Shown: positions 33,374 through 40,258 of the stretch, in pieces | Layout: every line of letters starts with the position of its first letter | How positions within the stretch are numbered: the stretch's first letter is position 1 | Assembly: GCA_002359055.1 (NCBI GenBank) | Contig: DEQC01000023.1 | Coordinates: 2,965 to 50,621 of the forward strand | From: Flavobacteriales bacterium UBA3376 | GTDB taxonomy: Bacteria; Bacteroidota; Bacteroidia; Flavobacteriales; Weeksellaceae | Length of the DNA stretch: 47,657 nt | Direction: 5' to 3' | Translations under genes and position numbers: made by a program | The notes under the pieces: model-generated | Database searches by the model: none | Told to the model about the DNA's origin: nothing | What the model saw: only the letters and a program-made list of their open reading frames with translations

Positions 33374-33664
33374 CTAAAAAGGCAACTCATCATCACTTAC
33401 TTTAACCTTTGCCAAAATTTCTTCGGCTTCCTCAATTTGTGCTAAAGTGTGGTTGCGTTTATCATCCATCACTTTACGGGCTTTTTCAATAGTGTAATCA
33501 GACAGTTTTTCAACTGCAATGCGTTTCTCAACCCACTTTTTAGCAGCTTCAAAAACATCGGAAGCCTTTTCACCAGCTTCAACTTCTAATTCAATTTCAA
33601 TTTTGGCATTCTCGTAGTTGCCTTTTGAAATCAGACGACTGTAAACAATTTTGTTCGCTTTCAT
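33374..33664 (-). CDS. Small protein with SSB-type acidic C-terminal tail
   Basis: A 96-aa protein with a beta-hairpin N-terminal region (KIEIELEVEAGEKASDVFEA), a helical middle and the end KVSDDELPF. The last residues match the DDDIPF-type tail by which bacterial SSB recruits repair and replication proteins. No OB fold is present, so this is not an SSB; it may mimic the tail and capture host primosome or recombination factors, or help replication at the neighbouring iterons. It forms the last gene of the cassette-like block. Confidence 0.7.
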   Translation of the reverse strand: MKANKIVYSRLISKGNYENAKIEIELEVEAGEKASDVFEAAKKWVEKRIAVEKLSDYTIEKARKVMDDKRNHTLAQIEEAEEILAKVKVSDDELPF

Positions 33665-33688
33665 TTTGATAATTTTAGAACGCCAGCC

Positions 33689-33816
33689 GCTAACAAGGTA
33701 TTGCCAAAAGTGGGGGCTGACGTTCCACTAATAAGCAATTGCACTACATTGAACTTTTGTGCTTCTGATGGGCTGTTGTGCAAGTAATCCCCACCTTCGG
33801 CAATACCCGAAACGTT
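33689..33816 (-). repeat. attC-like site B
   Basis: Minus-strand order: R'' (ACACAAC), 6-nt spacer, stem 1 GGTATTGCC (33799-33807), gaag, stem 2 GTGGGG (33789-33794 region), a 73-nt terminal loop, CCCCAC, tttt, GGCAATACC (33697-33705), 2-nt spacer, R' GTTAGCGGC. Both stems are perfect. It starts 5 nt after the stop of 33822-34115, as integron attC sites follow their cassette genes. Confidence 0.6.
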
Positions 33817-33821
33817 GTGTG

Positions 33822-34115
33822 CTATTTGGGATAGACCCGTAAAACAACATTCTGTGGAATGATGATGTCGATAAAATATAAACTATCCTCCTTATTTTTC
33901 AACTGTATTCTACTTTCATTAACCCATATAACACTATCGCATTCATACCAATCAGAACCTATATGATTTGATAATCTTACATCATACTTTCTATTAATCT
34001 TCGCAACTTCTTGTTGAGAGTGTTGTTTTGGTAAATCACAAGAAAACAGTACACAACACAGTATTGCCAAAAGGCAGACTGATGTGCTAAATTGAAGTTT
34101 TGTAACTTTTTTCAT
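33822..34115 (-). CDS. Small lipoprotein in a cassette-like unit
   Basis: A 97-aa protein with a lipoprotein signal peptide: basic start MKKVTKLQF, hydrophobic core CLLAILCCVLF and lipobox Cys at about residue 26. The mature part is short, hydrophilic and unrecognised. Its start codon lies inside the loop of the attC-like site D, and one arm of that site's stem encodes the hydrophobic core. It would be anchored to the periplasmic side of a membrane. A lysogenic-conversion role is possible. Confidence 0.65.
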   Translation of the reverse strand: MKKVTKLQFSTSVCLLAILCCVLFSCDLPKQHSQQEVAKINRKYDVRLSNHIGSDWYECDSVIWVNESRIQLKNKEDSLYFIDIIIPQNVVLRVYPK

Positions 34116-34178
34116 CTTTTATACTATTTTTAAATTTTGTATTTCTAAATCCTGCCCTTCGGCAATACTCTGCACGTT
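34055..34178 (-). repeat. attC-like site D
   Basis: Minus-strand order: R'' (CAGCTAAC), 6-nt spacer, stem 1 AGTATTGCC (34161-34169), gaag, stem 2 GGCAG (34152-34156), a 74-nt loop, CTGCC, tttt, GGCAATACT (34060-34068), 2-nt spacer, R' GTTGTGT. Layout, spacer lengths and the gaag/tttt internal loop match site B, although the flanking boxes differ. Confidence 0.6.
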
Positions 34179-34233
34179 AGCTGCAAGTGCTACATTATCG
34201 CTCCGATTGAAGTTTTCTACTATCAGACCGTAA

Positions 34234-34494
34234 TTAAACATTTTGCCCACGCTCTTTTCGTTTTACACGAGCAGGTTTGTCTTTACACATTTCATCAGGC
34301 CATCCAAGTGCTTTCTTTACAAAGTTTCCACCTTCGGCAGCCTGTTCGCAATCCTTTAAGGATTTGCCCCAAGTGCAAACCGAAGTTGTTCCAGTTTCTT
34401 CATCCCAAGCAACCACAATCACTTGTGTATAGCCGTGTTTGTTTCCAATTTCTTTTGCATCCTTAATCGGTATGCGTTTTCCAGTTTTTGACAT
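34234..34494 (-). CDS. Conserved small protein of unknown function
   Basis: An 86-aa protein, MSKTGKRIPIKDAKEIGNKH with beta-rich QVIVVAWDEETGTTSVCTWG, then GKSLKDCEQAAEGGNFVKKA and a basic tail. I recall similar small proteins widely scattered in Bacteroidota, in keeping with mobile cassettes, but not a function. It follows the zinc-ribbon gene by 11 bp and lies inside the inverted-repeat-bounded block. Confidence 0.7.
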   Translation of the reverse strand: MSKTGKRIPIKDAKEIGNKHGYTQVIVVAWDEETGTTSVCTWGKSLKDCEQAAEGGNFVKKALGWPDEMCKDKPARVKRKERGQNV

Positions 34495-34505
34495 ATCTAT
34501 TTATT

Positions 34506-34691
34506 TTAACAAGTACAATTTTCAACAGGCTTTCTACATCCGTAACAATGTAGTTCCTCTCTCCAACTTCGAGAGCATCCCATATACAAAGACCATTTAC
34601 CACGGCATTTGCTACATCTTCCAAAATCTCTATCCTTTCGTTTTGATAGTTCCTTTTCCAGTTTTTCAGTTGATATATTTTCTAAATCCAT
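34506..34691 (-). CDS. Small zinc-ribbon protein
   Basis: A 61-aa protein with eight cysteines in the second half: CSKC (about 26-29), C at 39, then CYGC (about 49-52) and a final CTC. Two CxxC pairs suggest a zinc ribbon. The first 20 residues are a charged helix. First gene in the block bounded by the 16-bp inverted repeat. Function unknown. Confidence 0.65.
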   Translation of the reverse strand: MDLENISTEKLEKELSKRKDRDFGRCSKCRGKWSLYMGCSRSWREELHCYGCRKPVENCTC

Positions 34692-34760
34692 CGCTCAAAA
34701 TGTTTAATTACTTCTTTGGTGCTTCGATTAAAATTTTGTGCTATTAGACCGCACCAGACA

Positions 34761-34858
34761 GCTAACAGCACCTAACAAAAATGGCTGCTACAAGCATTAG
34801 TTTTTAATTCAGAAGTTCTTAAAAGCAGCCACTTCTGTTAGGTGCAAACCGTTATATG
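34761..34858 (-). repeat. attC-like site C
   Basis: Minus-strand order: R'' (CATATAAC), 5-nt spacer, stem 1 GCACCTAACA (34836-34845), gaagt, stem 2 GGCTGCT (34824-34830), a 34-nt loop, AGCAGCC, atttt, TGTTAGGTGC (34768-34777), 1-nt spacer, R' GTTAGCTG. The stems are perfect (10 and 7 bp) and different in sequence from B and D, so architecture and not sequence is conserved. It starts 9 nt after the frameshifted ORF. Confidence 0.6.
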
Positions 34859-34862
34859 ATAC

Positions 34863-35119
34863 CTAAGAAACAGAACCAAACACATCAATCTCAATTCTTT
34901 TTTCAAGAACTTTCTTAAGCGTTGCATCTTTTCTCAACGCACCTGTTTTCGTTCGCTTTGGCATAAATAACATTCTTTGTTTTTGCAGAAGCAATAAGTC
35001 ATCAATCAATTTTAAATCATTGAAACACTTTCCGCTGTTGGGTTCTCGGAATTTTCAATAATGCTTTTAATCATTATTTCCTTTTCCATCGGTTTGGTAA
35101 TTACATTTAATTCATTCAT
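34863..35119 (-). pseudogene. Frameshifted small gene
   Basis: An ATG at 35119 reads MNELNVITKPMEKEIMIKSI and further to a stop at 35012 (35 aa). A -1 shift near 35027 continues as CFNDLKLIDDLLLLQKQRML to a stop at 34863, for a combined product of about 85 aa. The codons and composition of the second part look like coding sequence. It is probably an inactivated cassette gene; programmed frameshifting is less likely, as no good slippery heptamer is seen. An alternative internal start would be at MLFMPKRTKTG. Confidence 0.5.
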
Positions 35120-35163
35120 AATTTTAAAATTTAAACATCATAAAACTTGGGTTTTGCGTTATG

Positions 35164-35189
35164 GCGGTTGACGTGCTGAAATCAACCGC
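35164..35189. other. Small hairpin in the intergenic gap before the cassette block
   Basis: gcggttga (35164-35171) pairs perfectly with tcaaccgc (35182-35189) around a 10-base loop. The gap 35120-35213 has no ORF. It also contains a GTT-type box (GTTTTATG, minus strand 35139-35146) that differs at one base from the complement of site C's R''. No T run follows. Confidence 0.4.
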
Positions 35190-35213
35190 AGTAATTTCGA
35201 TGATTTCAAGTGT

Positions 35214-35363
35214 TTATTTAAGGGGTGCTCCGGACTTTTTACTTGTTGGGTTTTCGGGGTTTCGGCCACGAATTGCGCCTATCATTACTCCTTGATTAGC
35301 CTGGGTGTCGATGGTTTGGGCAACACCTTCCCCGACTCCGCTGAATAGGTCTAAAAATATCAT
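35214..35363 (-). CDS. 49-aa small protein coupled to the exonuclease
   Basis: ATG 35363 overlaps the exonuclease stop as ATGA. The peptide begins MIFLDLFSGVGEGVAQTIDT, a mildly hydrophobic amphipathic helix, and ends in a basic tail with GRNPENPTSKKSGAP. Stop-start overlap supports translation. It is unrelated to anything I recognise. Confidence 0.6.
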   Translation of the reverse strand: MIFLDLFSGVGEGVAQTIDTQANQGVMIGAIRGRNPENPTSKKSGAPLK

Positions 35364-35905
35364 GGTAAAGTTTTAGTTAGTTTCTTGTAAGCTTTATGTA
35401 CACATTCTATTTGAAAATAGCAGTCATCCAGTGGGTTGTGTTCATCCCCCTTGAATTCAGTTGATTCTTTGACTTCTGGAGCTAAAGACATTAAAGTTCG
35501 AACATCCCTTTCTTGATAATATCTCCAAGGGACTTCCACATTGACAGCTTCATAGGCATTAATTAATATTCTGCAATCAAAGTTTGGTGAGTTCGCCCAA
35601 ACATTTGTTCTCTTGCCAAACATTTGCTTCAACTCGATTAGCACATAAGATAAGGGCAGTCCACCTTGAAGGCAATTAACTAACACTTGGTGATCTTCCC
35701 GAAGCCACCATTCCAAAGTTTCTGCATCTATGTTCAAACCTCTATCTTGACAGTTTTTTAAGCTAATATTTTTATGATACTCCTTACCTACATCTCCGTT
35801 TTCTATATTAAACTCAACGGCGGCTATGCTTAATATCGCAGAATTATTTCTTGTGCCTAATGTTTCTATATCGATCATCAGATCGTTGTAATCTTGTTTG
35901 TCCAT
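35360..35905 (-). CDS. DEDDh 3'-5' exonuclease
   Basis: A 181-aa exonuclease of the RNase T/DnaQ superfamily, close in pattern to the Rv2179c-like exoribonucleases. Motif I is DLMIDIETLGTR (D and E ligands near 11-14), motif II lies in ANSPNFDCRIL (about 100-110), and motif III is HNPLDDCYFQ (about 155-165) with His and Asp. It would degrade RNA or single-stranded DNA ends using two metal ions, in phage replication, host RNA turnover or nucleotide recovery. It follows the 30-aa ORF in the early operon. Confidence 0.87.
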   Translation of the reverse strand: MDKQDYNDLMIDIETLGTRNNSAILSIAAVEFNIENGDVGKEYHKNISLKNCQDRGLNIDAETLEWWLREDHQVLVNCLQGGLPLSYVLIELKQMFGKRTNVWANSPNFDCRILINAYEAVNVEVPWRYYQERDVRTLMSLAPEVKESTEFKGDEHNPLDDCYFQIECVHKAYKKLTKTLP

Positions 35906-35929
35906 TTTACTGTGTTTTTGGTTAATTTA

Positions 35930-36022
35930 TTAGAAATGATTTTTATTTGATTCAATAAAAAATTTAACAAATAATAATAATAGTACAATTGATAGTATTG
36001 TCGCTGTGAATGTTAGTATCAT
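35930..36022 (-). CDS. 30-aa single-span membrane peptide
   Basis: MILTFTATILSIVLLLLFVK and ten further residues (IESNKNHF end). Residues 1-22 form a hydrophobic helix; the tail is polar. It fits the gap between 36039-36311 and the exonuclease, on the same strand and with short spacing. Function unknown. Confidence 0.45.
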   Translation of the reverse strand: MILTFTATILSIVLLLLFVKFFIESNKNHF

Positions 36023-36038
36023 ATTAGTTGTTTTAATA

Positions 36039-36311
36039 TTAAAATAATTTTGGAAATAATTTTCTTATCTCCGGGATGTGCGTTACATCCCTGCCATAAT
36101 CAGCCACATGATTGACCAATTCTTCCATTCCGAAAGCTGTATTCTCCACCGCAGCCGCCACGATGGCAAAGAAACCATCGTTCGCTGATGCTGGCCACTC
36201 CCATGCGACGTAAACCATCCAACCTGTTTCGATTGGCTCGATGATTACACCGCCAATGGCTTTATCGCTAACGATTGTGTAATTTTTAGATTTTGTTTTG
36301 ATTGAGTTCAT
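36039..36311 (-). CDS. Early-region protein of unknown function
   Basis: A 90-aa protein with beta strands in the first half (GVIIEPIETGWMVYVAWEWP) and a helical second half. It overlaps the preceding gene by 4 bp. No family is recognised. Position in the replication operon suggests an early function. Confidence 0.6.
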   Translation of the reverse strand: MNSIKTKSKNYTIVSDKAIGGVIIEPIETGWMVYVAWEWPASANDGFFAIVAAAVENTAFGMEELVNHVADYGRDVTHIPEIRKLFPKLF

Positions 36312-36583
36312 AATTGTTTTTTTAGTTGTTTTTGTTCAAAATGGTTGATTAATTTGATTTGAACTTCATTTAGTTTCTGGCGATATAAACTTTCTCCTTT
36401 TTTATTAATTTCATATTGATTGAAAATGAAACCTGTTTTTTTGATTCGCCCTGGCTTTTTTTGATTCGTCCTCCAACACCAAGGTTCTATGATGATTTCA
36501 TATGTTCGTTTGTATGGATCATAATCGGGTACAACCCGATACCCAATCTTACTCAGCGCTAATATGATTTCGTTCGCCTCCAT
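36308..36583 (-). CDS. Early-region protein of unknown function
   Basis: A 91-aa basic protein (MEANEIILALSKIGYRVVPD, then a lysine- and arginine-rich middle and a QKQLKKQL end). It begins 2 bp after the primase-helicase stop and overlaps 36039-36311 as ATGA. Basic charge and neighbours would suit a nucleic-acid-binding role, but no domain is visible. Confidence 0.6.
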   Translation of the reverse strand: MEANEIILALSKIGYRVVPDYDPYKRTYEIIIEPWCWRTNQKKPGRIKKTGFIFNQYEINKKGESLYRQKLNEVQIKLINHFEQKQLKKQL

Positions 36584-36585
36584 TT

Positions 36586-39477
36586 TTATAGATTAAAATC
36601 ATTCAATTCGTCATTCAGCCAATCATCTTCTGGTGCAATCGGTTTTTCAAGTGTGCCTTCATCTTCTTTTGGGCTTGTTTTTAGCAGAAAATGATGTTGC
36701 ACGCTTTTGCCATCTACCCACATGAATATTCGTCCATCTTTCGTTGTGCATTTCTCTTTCGGGTCAAGAATCACATCGTTGTAAATACACCAGTGCTCCA
36801 ACTTCTTGTTAAAGTCTTTTGCGCTCGATGACGACAGCGAGCGTTCTTTTTCTTTCATGTTTTCGTAAGCTTCCATTTTGTTAAAGAACTTATCGTCGTC
36901 AATTTTATAATTCAAATAGTCGGGTAAATACAAATCTGCCCAGTTCTGGAATGCTACACCCATAATTGTTAGCGAATTTCGTTTCATTACATTTCCTTCA
37001 GGAGCAGTTAATTTTTCATTCACAGAGAAGTAAAATTGCAAGGCTTGTGCGGAGAAATTTATGAAACGATTCCACTGAATGTCGTCCCAGTCATTAAAGA
37101 ATAAATGCCCAAAGTCATCCATTGGTGTGCGGCGTTCCATGTCCTTATTTTCTGCGTGATAATAGTTTGAAAACACTCCAAGCAACAATCTGTCTGTTGT
37201 AGAGCTGGAGGTGTCTCGAATTGCGTAATTCGTTGAAACCGCCATTTTGGGTGAAATTGAAAAAGGAATCACATACGGCTTGTTGTTTTTGGGATTCACA
37301 CCAAAATCACCCGTAATCTTCGTATAGATCTGTCCGACATCAAAATATTTATTGGCATCGTCAAACAGTAGATAATCAGTGTGTTCGGTAATACCGTCGT
37401 ACAGGAATCCATTTTCGAACAACTTCCTGTTTCTTGCTTCACGAACTTCTGTGTTCATGAAAACCCGGAGTGAGTTTGAAAATAGAGATTTACCAGTTCG
37501 GCCATGGCTCTCATCATCGTCCACTATTTCATTGTCCATTAGCCAGACCAACCAAGCTTTGTTTGGGTCTTTATAGCGGTGCAGTAGGTATCCATAGATA
37601 AAAATCTTATTGATTAAATGCAATTTTTGCTCAAGAATTTCATCCTCAGTCAGCCCGATTCCAGCTATATTGAATCGATTTTCTTCCCAATATTTTTCTT
37701 TCTCATCTTCCGATTTATTAACCAATGCATAGTTTTCTTTTTGCCAAAATACACGACTTGTATTGATTAGATAGTTTAAAAACTCACAATCAGAATTATC
37801 AATTCTTATGTCCCAATCACCGCCTTTGTCTTTCCATATCGTGAAGTACCTGTCTTCAATATTCAATTTACGATCATCCAACCTGAAACCGTACATCTTC
37901 CGTATTTTGTTTTCAATCAAGTTTTCAATCCATGTACTTTTGTCGATTTTAGATGAGTCGATTTTTGAAATTGTATTTTTAGTGATTTTCCAAATTTGTT
38001 TTCTGAAAAAGAAAAGTTGGTGATTTCTACCGTAATTAGTGAAATTTGGTTCTATAGTTGGTAAATTGATGAGTGAGCTCTCACTCATCTTATTTGAATT
38101 GTAGATCATGTTTCGCAGCGAATTACTTATGATTCTTTCCCCCAGTTCTTGCTGTTTCTTTTCCATGAAATTATTCACGAAATCTTTGACCTGTAAATAA
38201 TTTACCCTGTAAATCATGTGATCCTTTGCCCTGACAAACAAATAATCTTCTTTGTTTTCCGGATTCTCCATGCGGTGAAATCCACACAGCGAAAGGAAGT
38301 AATAAGCATTCACGTTGTTAAATTCATAATTCACACCATTTTTTGTGTACCTAACGTCCCAGAACTGACAGGTTTTTGCGTTGTCAAGCAACAGCCGGAT
38401 CTGATTCTTCATGTTCCAGGTGTTATGTCTTAGCTGGTTACAGTAGTCAAGGAAATCCTTTTTTGAATTGCCTCTGAAATCCTTTGACCGGCTCAATTCA
38501 TCAGGAAGCCAGGCGGTGTAAATATCCATGTAAGTCAACGCCAAATCCGTTCCTTGTTCACGACCTGTTTTGTCGATGTCGGGAACATTCACAATCTTTT
38601 TCGACATGTTTCTCAGTTTAGTGTAAAGACCGGTATCAAAGTTTGCGGTCTCAGAATTCAGCCATACGACCAATTCACCGGCACCGGCGAGGTTGAGCGC
38701 ATCACGGTCGCCGGACGCCAGGACTATCCGTTCAAGTTTCGTTTCTTTTGGTTGGGAATCGGATTCTTCATCCATGTTCTCATCGCTTGGTTGAATGGCT
38801 GCAAATTCCTTTTGAATGTACTCAAGCCCAAACACATGATTTTTTGGACGGCCGCCAATATGAAAAAATCGGTAAGCTTTGTCTTGGGATTTCGGTTGCA
38901 ATACTTTCATCCATTCCTTGCCGTCTTTGTCTTTGTTGACAAATGCGAAAATCGGGAAATGCTCAGTACTACTGATCTGAACGATTTCATTGTTTTTTTT
39001 CTTTGCGTAAAAATCAACCGAAAAAAGCTTGTACCGATTGCAAACTTCTTGTGTAACCAATGGCCCTAAGACATTTAGTTCAGCTTCGGTAAATTCTGTT
39101 TTAAATTGAAAATAGAAATCGGAATCAGAAAATTGATCAAGATAGTCCACTTCGGTTGGTTTTAGCTTTCTGATTTCAGGCTTTAAAACATTTGATTGAC
39201 GGATTATTCCGTATTGCTCGGCGAGCTGCATGACAGCGTCACGGTAAGACATCCCACCTTCTTTGGCATAGAGCAGAATAGCGTTCATCGGTTTTGAATC
39301 ATCGCCAAAATCAGTTACCAACCAAGTTCCTGAGGCATGTTTGTGCAACGATGCTGATGCTGTTTTTTCTTGCCTTATTTTAAAGTTTTTGCCAGGTTTT
39401 GCGTGTGGAAAAAGCGATAAAATTATATCAAGACCGCCATTACTGGCTTCCAGTATTTTCTCTGAAATGTCGCTCAT
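36586..39477 (-). CDS. Bifunctional primase-helicase
   Basis: A 963-aa replication protein. Residues 1-110 resemble the DnaG/CHC2-type N-terminal domain (ASGTWLVTDFGDDSKPMNAI) but have none of its zinc cysteines. A Toprim domain lies around 240-315 (LASGDRDALNLAGAGELVVW, then VPDIDKTG with DxD). A C-terminal SF3/AAA-type helicase follows: Walker A GRTGKS (about 668-673), Walker B YLLFDDAN (about 706-713). It should prime and unwind DNA at the phage origin, likely near the iteron array. It opens 5 bp after the 49-aa gene. Confidence 0.88.
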   Translation of the reverse strand: MSDISEKILEASNGGLDIILSLFPHAKPGKNFKIRQEKTASASLHKHASGTWLVTDFGDDSKPMNAILLYAKEGGMSYRDAVMQLAEQYGIIRQSNVLKPEIRKLKPTEVDYLDQFSDSDFYFQFKTEFTEAELNVLGPLVTQEVCNRYKLFSVDFYAKKKNNEIVQISSTEHFPIFAFVNKDKDGKEWMKVLQPKSQDKAYRFFHIGGRPKNHVFGLEYIQKEFAAIQPSDENMDEESDSQPKETKLERIVLASGDRDALNLAGAGELVVWLNSETANFDTGLYTKLRNMSKKIVNVPDIDKTGREQGTDLALTYMDIYTAWLPDELSRSKDFRGNSKKDFLDYCNQLRHNTWNMKNQIRLLLDNAKTCQFWDVRYTKNGVNYEFNNVNAYYFLSLCGFHRMENPENKEDYLFVRAKDHMIYRVNYLQVKDFVNNFMEKKQQELGERIISNSLRNMIYNSNKMSESSLINLPTIEPNFTNYGRNHQLFFFRKQIWKITKNTISKIDSSKIDKSTWIENLIENKIRKMYGFRLDDRKLNIEDRYFTIWKDKGGDWDIRIDNSDCEFLNYLINTSRVFWQKENYALVNKSEDEKEKYWEENRFNIAGIGLTEDEILEQKLHLINKIFIYGYLLHRYKDPNKAWLVWLMDNEIVDDDESHGRTGKSLFSNSLRVFMNTEVREARNRKLFENGFLYDGITEHTDYLLFDDANKYFDVGQIYTKITGDFGVNPKNNKPYVIPFSISPKMAVSTNYAIRDTSSSTTDRLLLGVFSNYYHAENKDMERRTPMDDFGHLFFNDWDDIQWNRFINFSAQALQFYFSVNEKLTAPEGNVMKRNSLTIMGVAFQNWADLYLPDYLNYKIDDDKFFNKMEAYENMKEKERSLSSSSAKDFNKKLEHWCIYNDVILDPKEKCTTKDGRIFMWVDGKSVQHHFLLKTSPKEDEGTLEKPIAPEDDWLNDELNDFNL

Positions 39478-39481
39478 GTTA

Positions 39482-39631
39482 TTAATTCTGTATGTAGTTC
39501 AAAAAGGCTTTTTTTTCGTTTGTGCTTAATTCCTCAATTATACACACCCATTCGTTATTTGAGTTTTTATAGACAATTTTTCCGTTCACGGAATATTTAT
39601 CTGTGCTTATATATTTTATTTTAACAGACAT
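39482..39631 (-). CDS. 49-aa early protein
   Basis: MSVKIKYISTDKYSVNGKIV opens a small, beta-rich, charged protein that ends 5 bp before the primase-helicase start and overlaps the previous gene by 16 bp. The overlaps on one side and short spacing on the other support a real gene. Function unknown. Confidence 0.6.
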   Translation of the reverse strand: MSVKIKYISTDKYSVNGKIVYKNSNNEWVCIIEELSTNEKKAFLNYIQN

Positions 39632-39834
39632 TTTAATCGAGTTTTAGGTTTTTTTGGAACTTCGTTGTCAAATGGTGGTAGGCTCGTGTCATCCAATTGT
39701 TCTAATTTTTTAGTGTAATATTTATAAATTGTCATGTAGTTACCGACCGTCATGTCCGTCGCCTTTTGTCTCAGGATTTCTAATTGTTTATTTAGAAATT
39801 CCTTTTTTTGTGATTGTCTCGTCTGGTTATTCAT
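39616..39834 (-). CDS. 72-aa early protein
   Basis: From ATG 39834 (MNNQTRQSQKKEFLNKQLEI); a GTG seven codons upstream is less likely because it overlaps the previous gene's stop. Helical and basic, with a proline-rich end (LPPFDNEVPKKPKTR). The start lies 1 bp after the stop of 39836-39985. Function unknown. Confidence 0.55.
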   Translation of the reverse strand: MNNQTRQSQKKEFLNKQLEILRQKATDMTVGNYMTIYKYYTKKLEQLDDTSLPPFDNEVPKKPKTRLKCLLK

Positions 39835-39835
39835 A

Positions 39836-39985
39836 TTATTTTTTTTTAGTTCCACGAATTATTTTTTCATTAATAGCAAGTCTTTGCTTGTAGTATTCAA
39901 TCATTTCCTGATGTTGTTTGATCTTTGCAGTCAGGATTCTGATGCTTTCCTCACATCTATAGTTGTCATTTTTAATCTCTTCCAT
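39836..39985 (-). CDS. 49-aa coiled-coil early protein
   Basis: MEEIKNDNYRCEESIRILTA leads a single charged helix ending in GTKKK. The gene overlaps the end of the Cro-like gene by 14 bp and abuts the next start. Packed spacing supports translation. Confidence 0.55.
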   Translation of the reverse strand: MEEIKNDNYRCEESIRILTAKIKQHQEMIEYYKQRLAINEKIIRGTKKK

Positions 39986-40205
39986 AATTACTCTTCTGAA
40001 AATTGTTTTTTAATTCATCTCTTGCATCTACAATTTTCTGTAGAATGTCAAAAGCTTGTTGATTGCCACGCAGGAATCTCTTCTTTGCCGCGTCAGGACT
40101 GATTCCAAGAATCTTGCTAAGTGTCGTGAAATCACCATAGATTAATTTAGAATGCAATTCTTTTATTTTTTGTACTGATGTTGGGTCGGTTTTTGTATTA
40201 TCCAT
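39972..40205 (-). CDS. Cro-like DNA-binding protein, first early gene
   Basis: A 77-aa protein with a helix-turn-helix pattern at about 24-55 (YGDFTTLSKILGISPDAAKK). It is divergent from the repressor gene and first behind the early promoter, the place of Cro or an excisionase in lambdoid-like switches. Small size and basic charge agree with a DNA-binding role. It could also act as an antirepressor. Confidence 0.7.
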   Translation of the reverse strand: MDNTKTDPTSVQKIKELHSKLIYGDFTTLSKILGISPDAAKKRFLRGNQQAFDILQKIVDARDELKNNFQKSNYGRD

Positions 40206-40226
40206 AATATTGTATTGATGTCATTA

Positions 40227-40258
40227 CAAAGATAGTAAAAATAATTACGATAAAACAA
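40227..40258 (-). promoter_or_regulatory. Early phage promoter
   Basis: Minus-strand TTG (40256-40258), 21-bp spacer, TATCTTTG (40227-40234), a full match to the Bacteroidota consensus, 21 bp before ATG 40205. It drives the replication operon and is overlapped by the first of two direct repeats, where the repressor can act. Confidence 0.8.

Larger units (their letters stand above)
34200..34750. repeat. Nested repeats framing a two-gene block
   Basis: A perfect 16-bp inverted repeat (gtaattaaacattttg at 34230-34245, caaaatgtttaattac at 34696-34711) brackets the genes 34234-34494 and 34506-34691. Immediately outside is a 30-bp direct repeat with 24 matches (34200-34229 and 34721-34750). The inverted repeat starts within the last codons of the second gene and ends 5 bp before the first gene's start. 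Confidence 0.7.

Noticed and set aside
35139..35189. A further attC-like site upstream of the frameshifted gene
   Set aside because: A GTT-type box and a hairpin are present, but no matching R'' with paired double stems could be built.
38554..39069. 171-aa plus-strand ORF opposite the primase-helicase
   Set aside because: Antisense to a gene with clear catalytic motifs and unlike any family.
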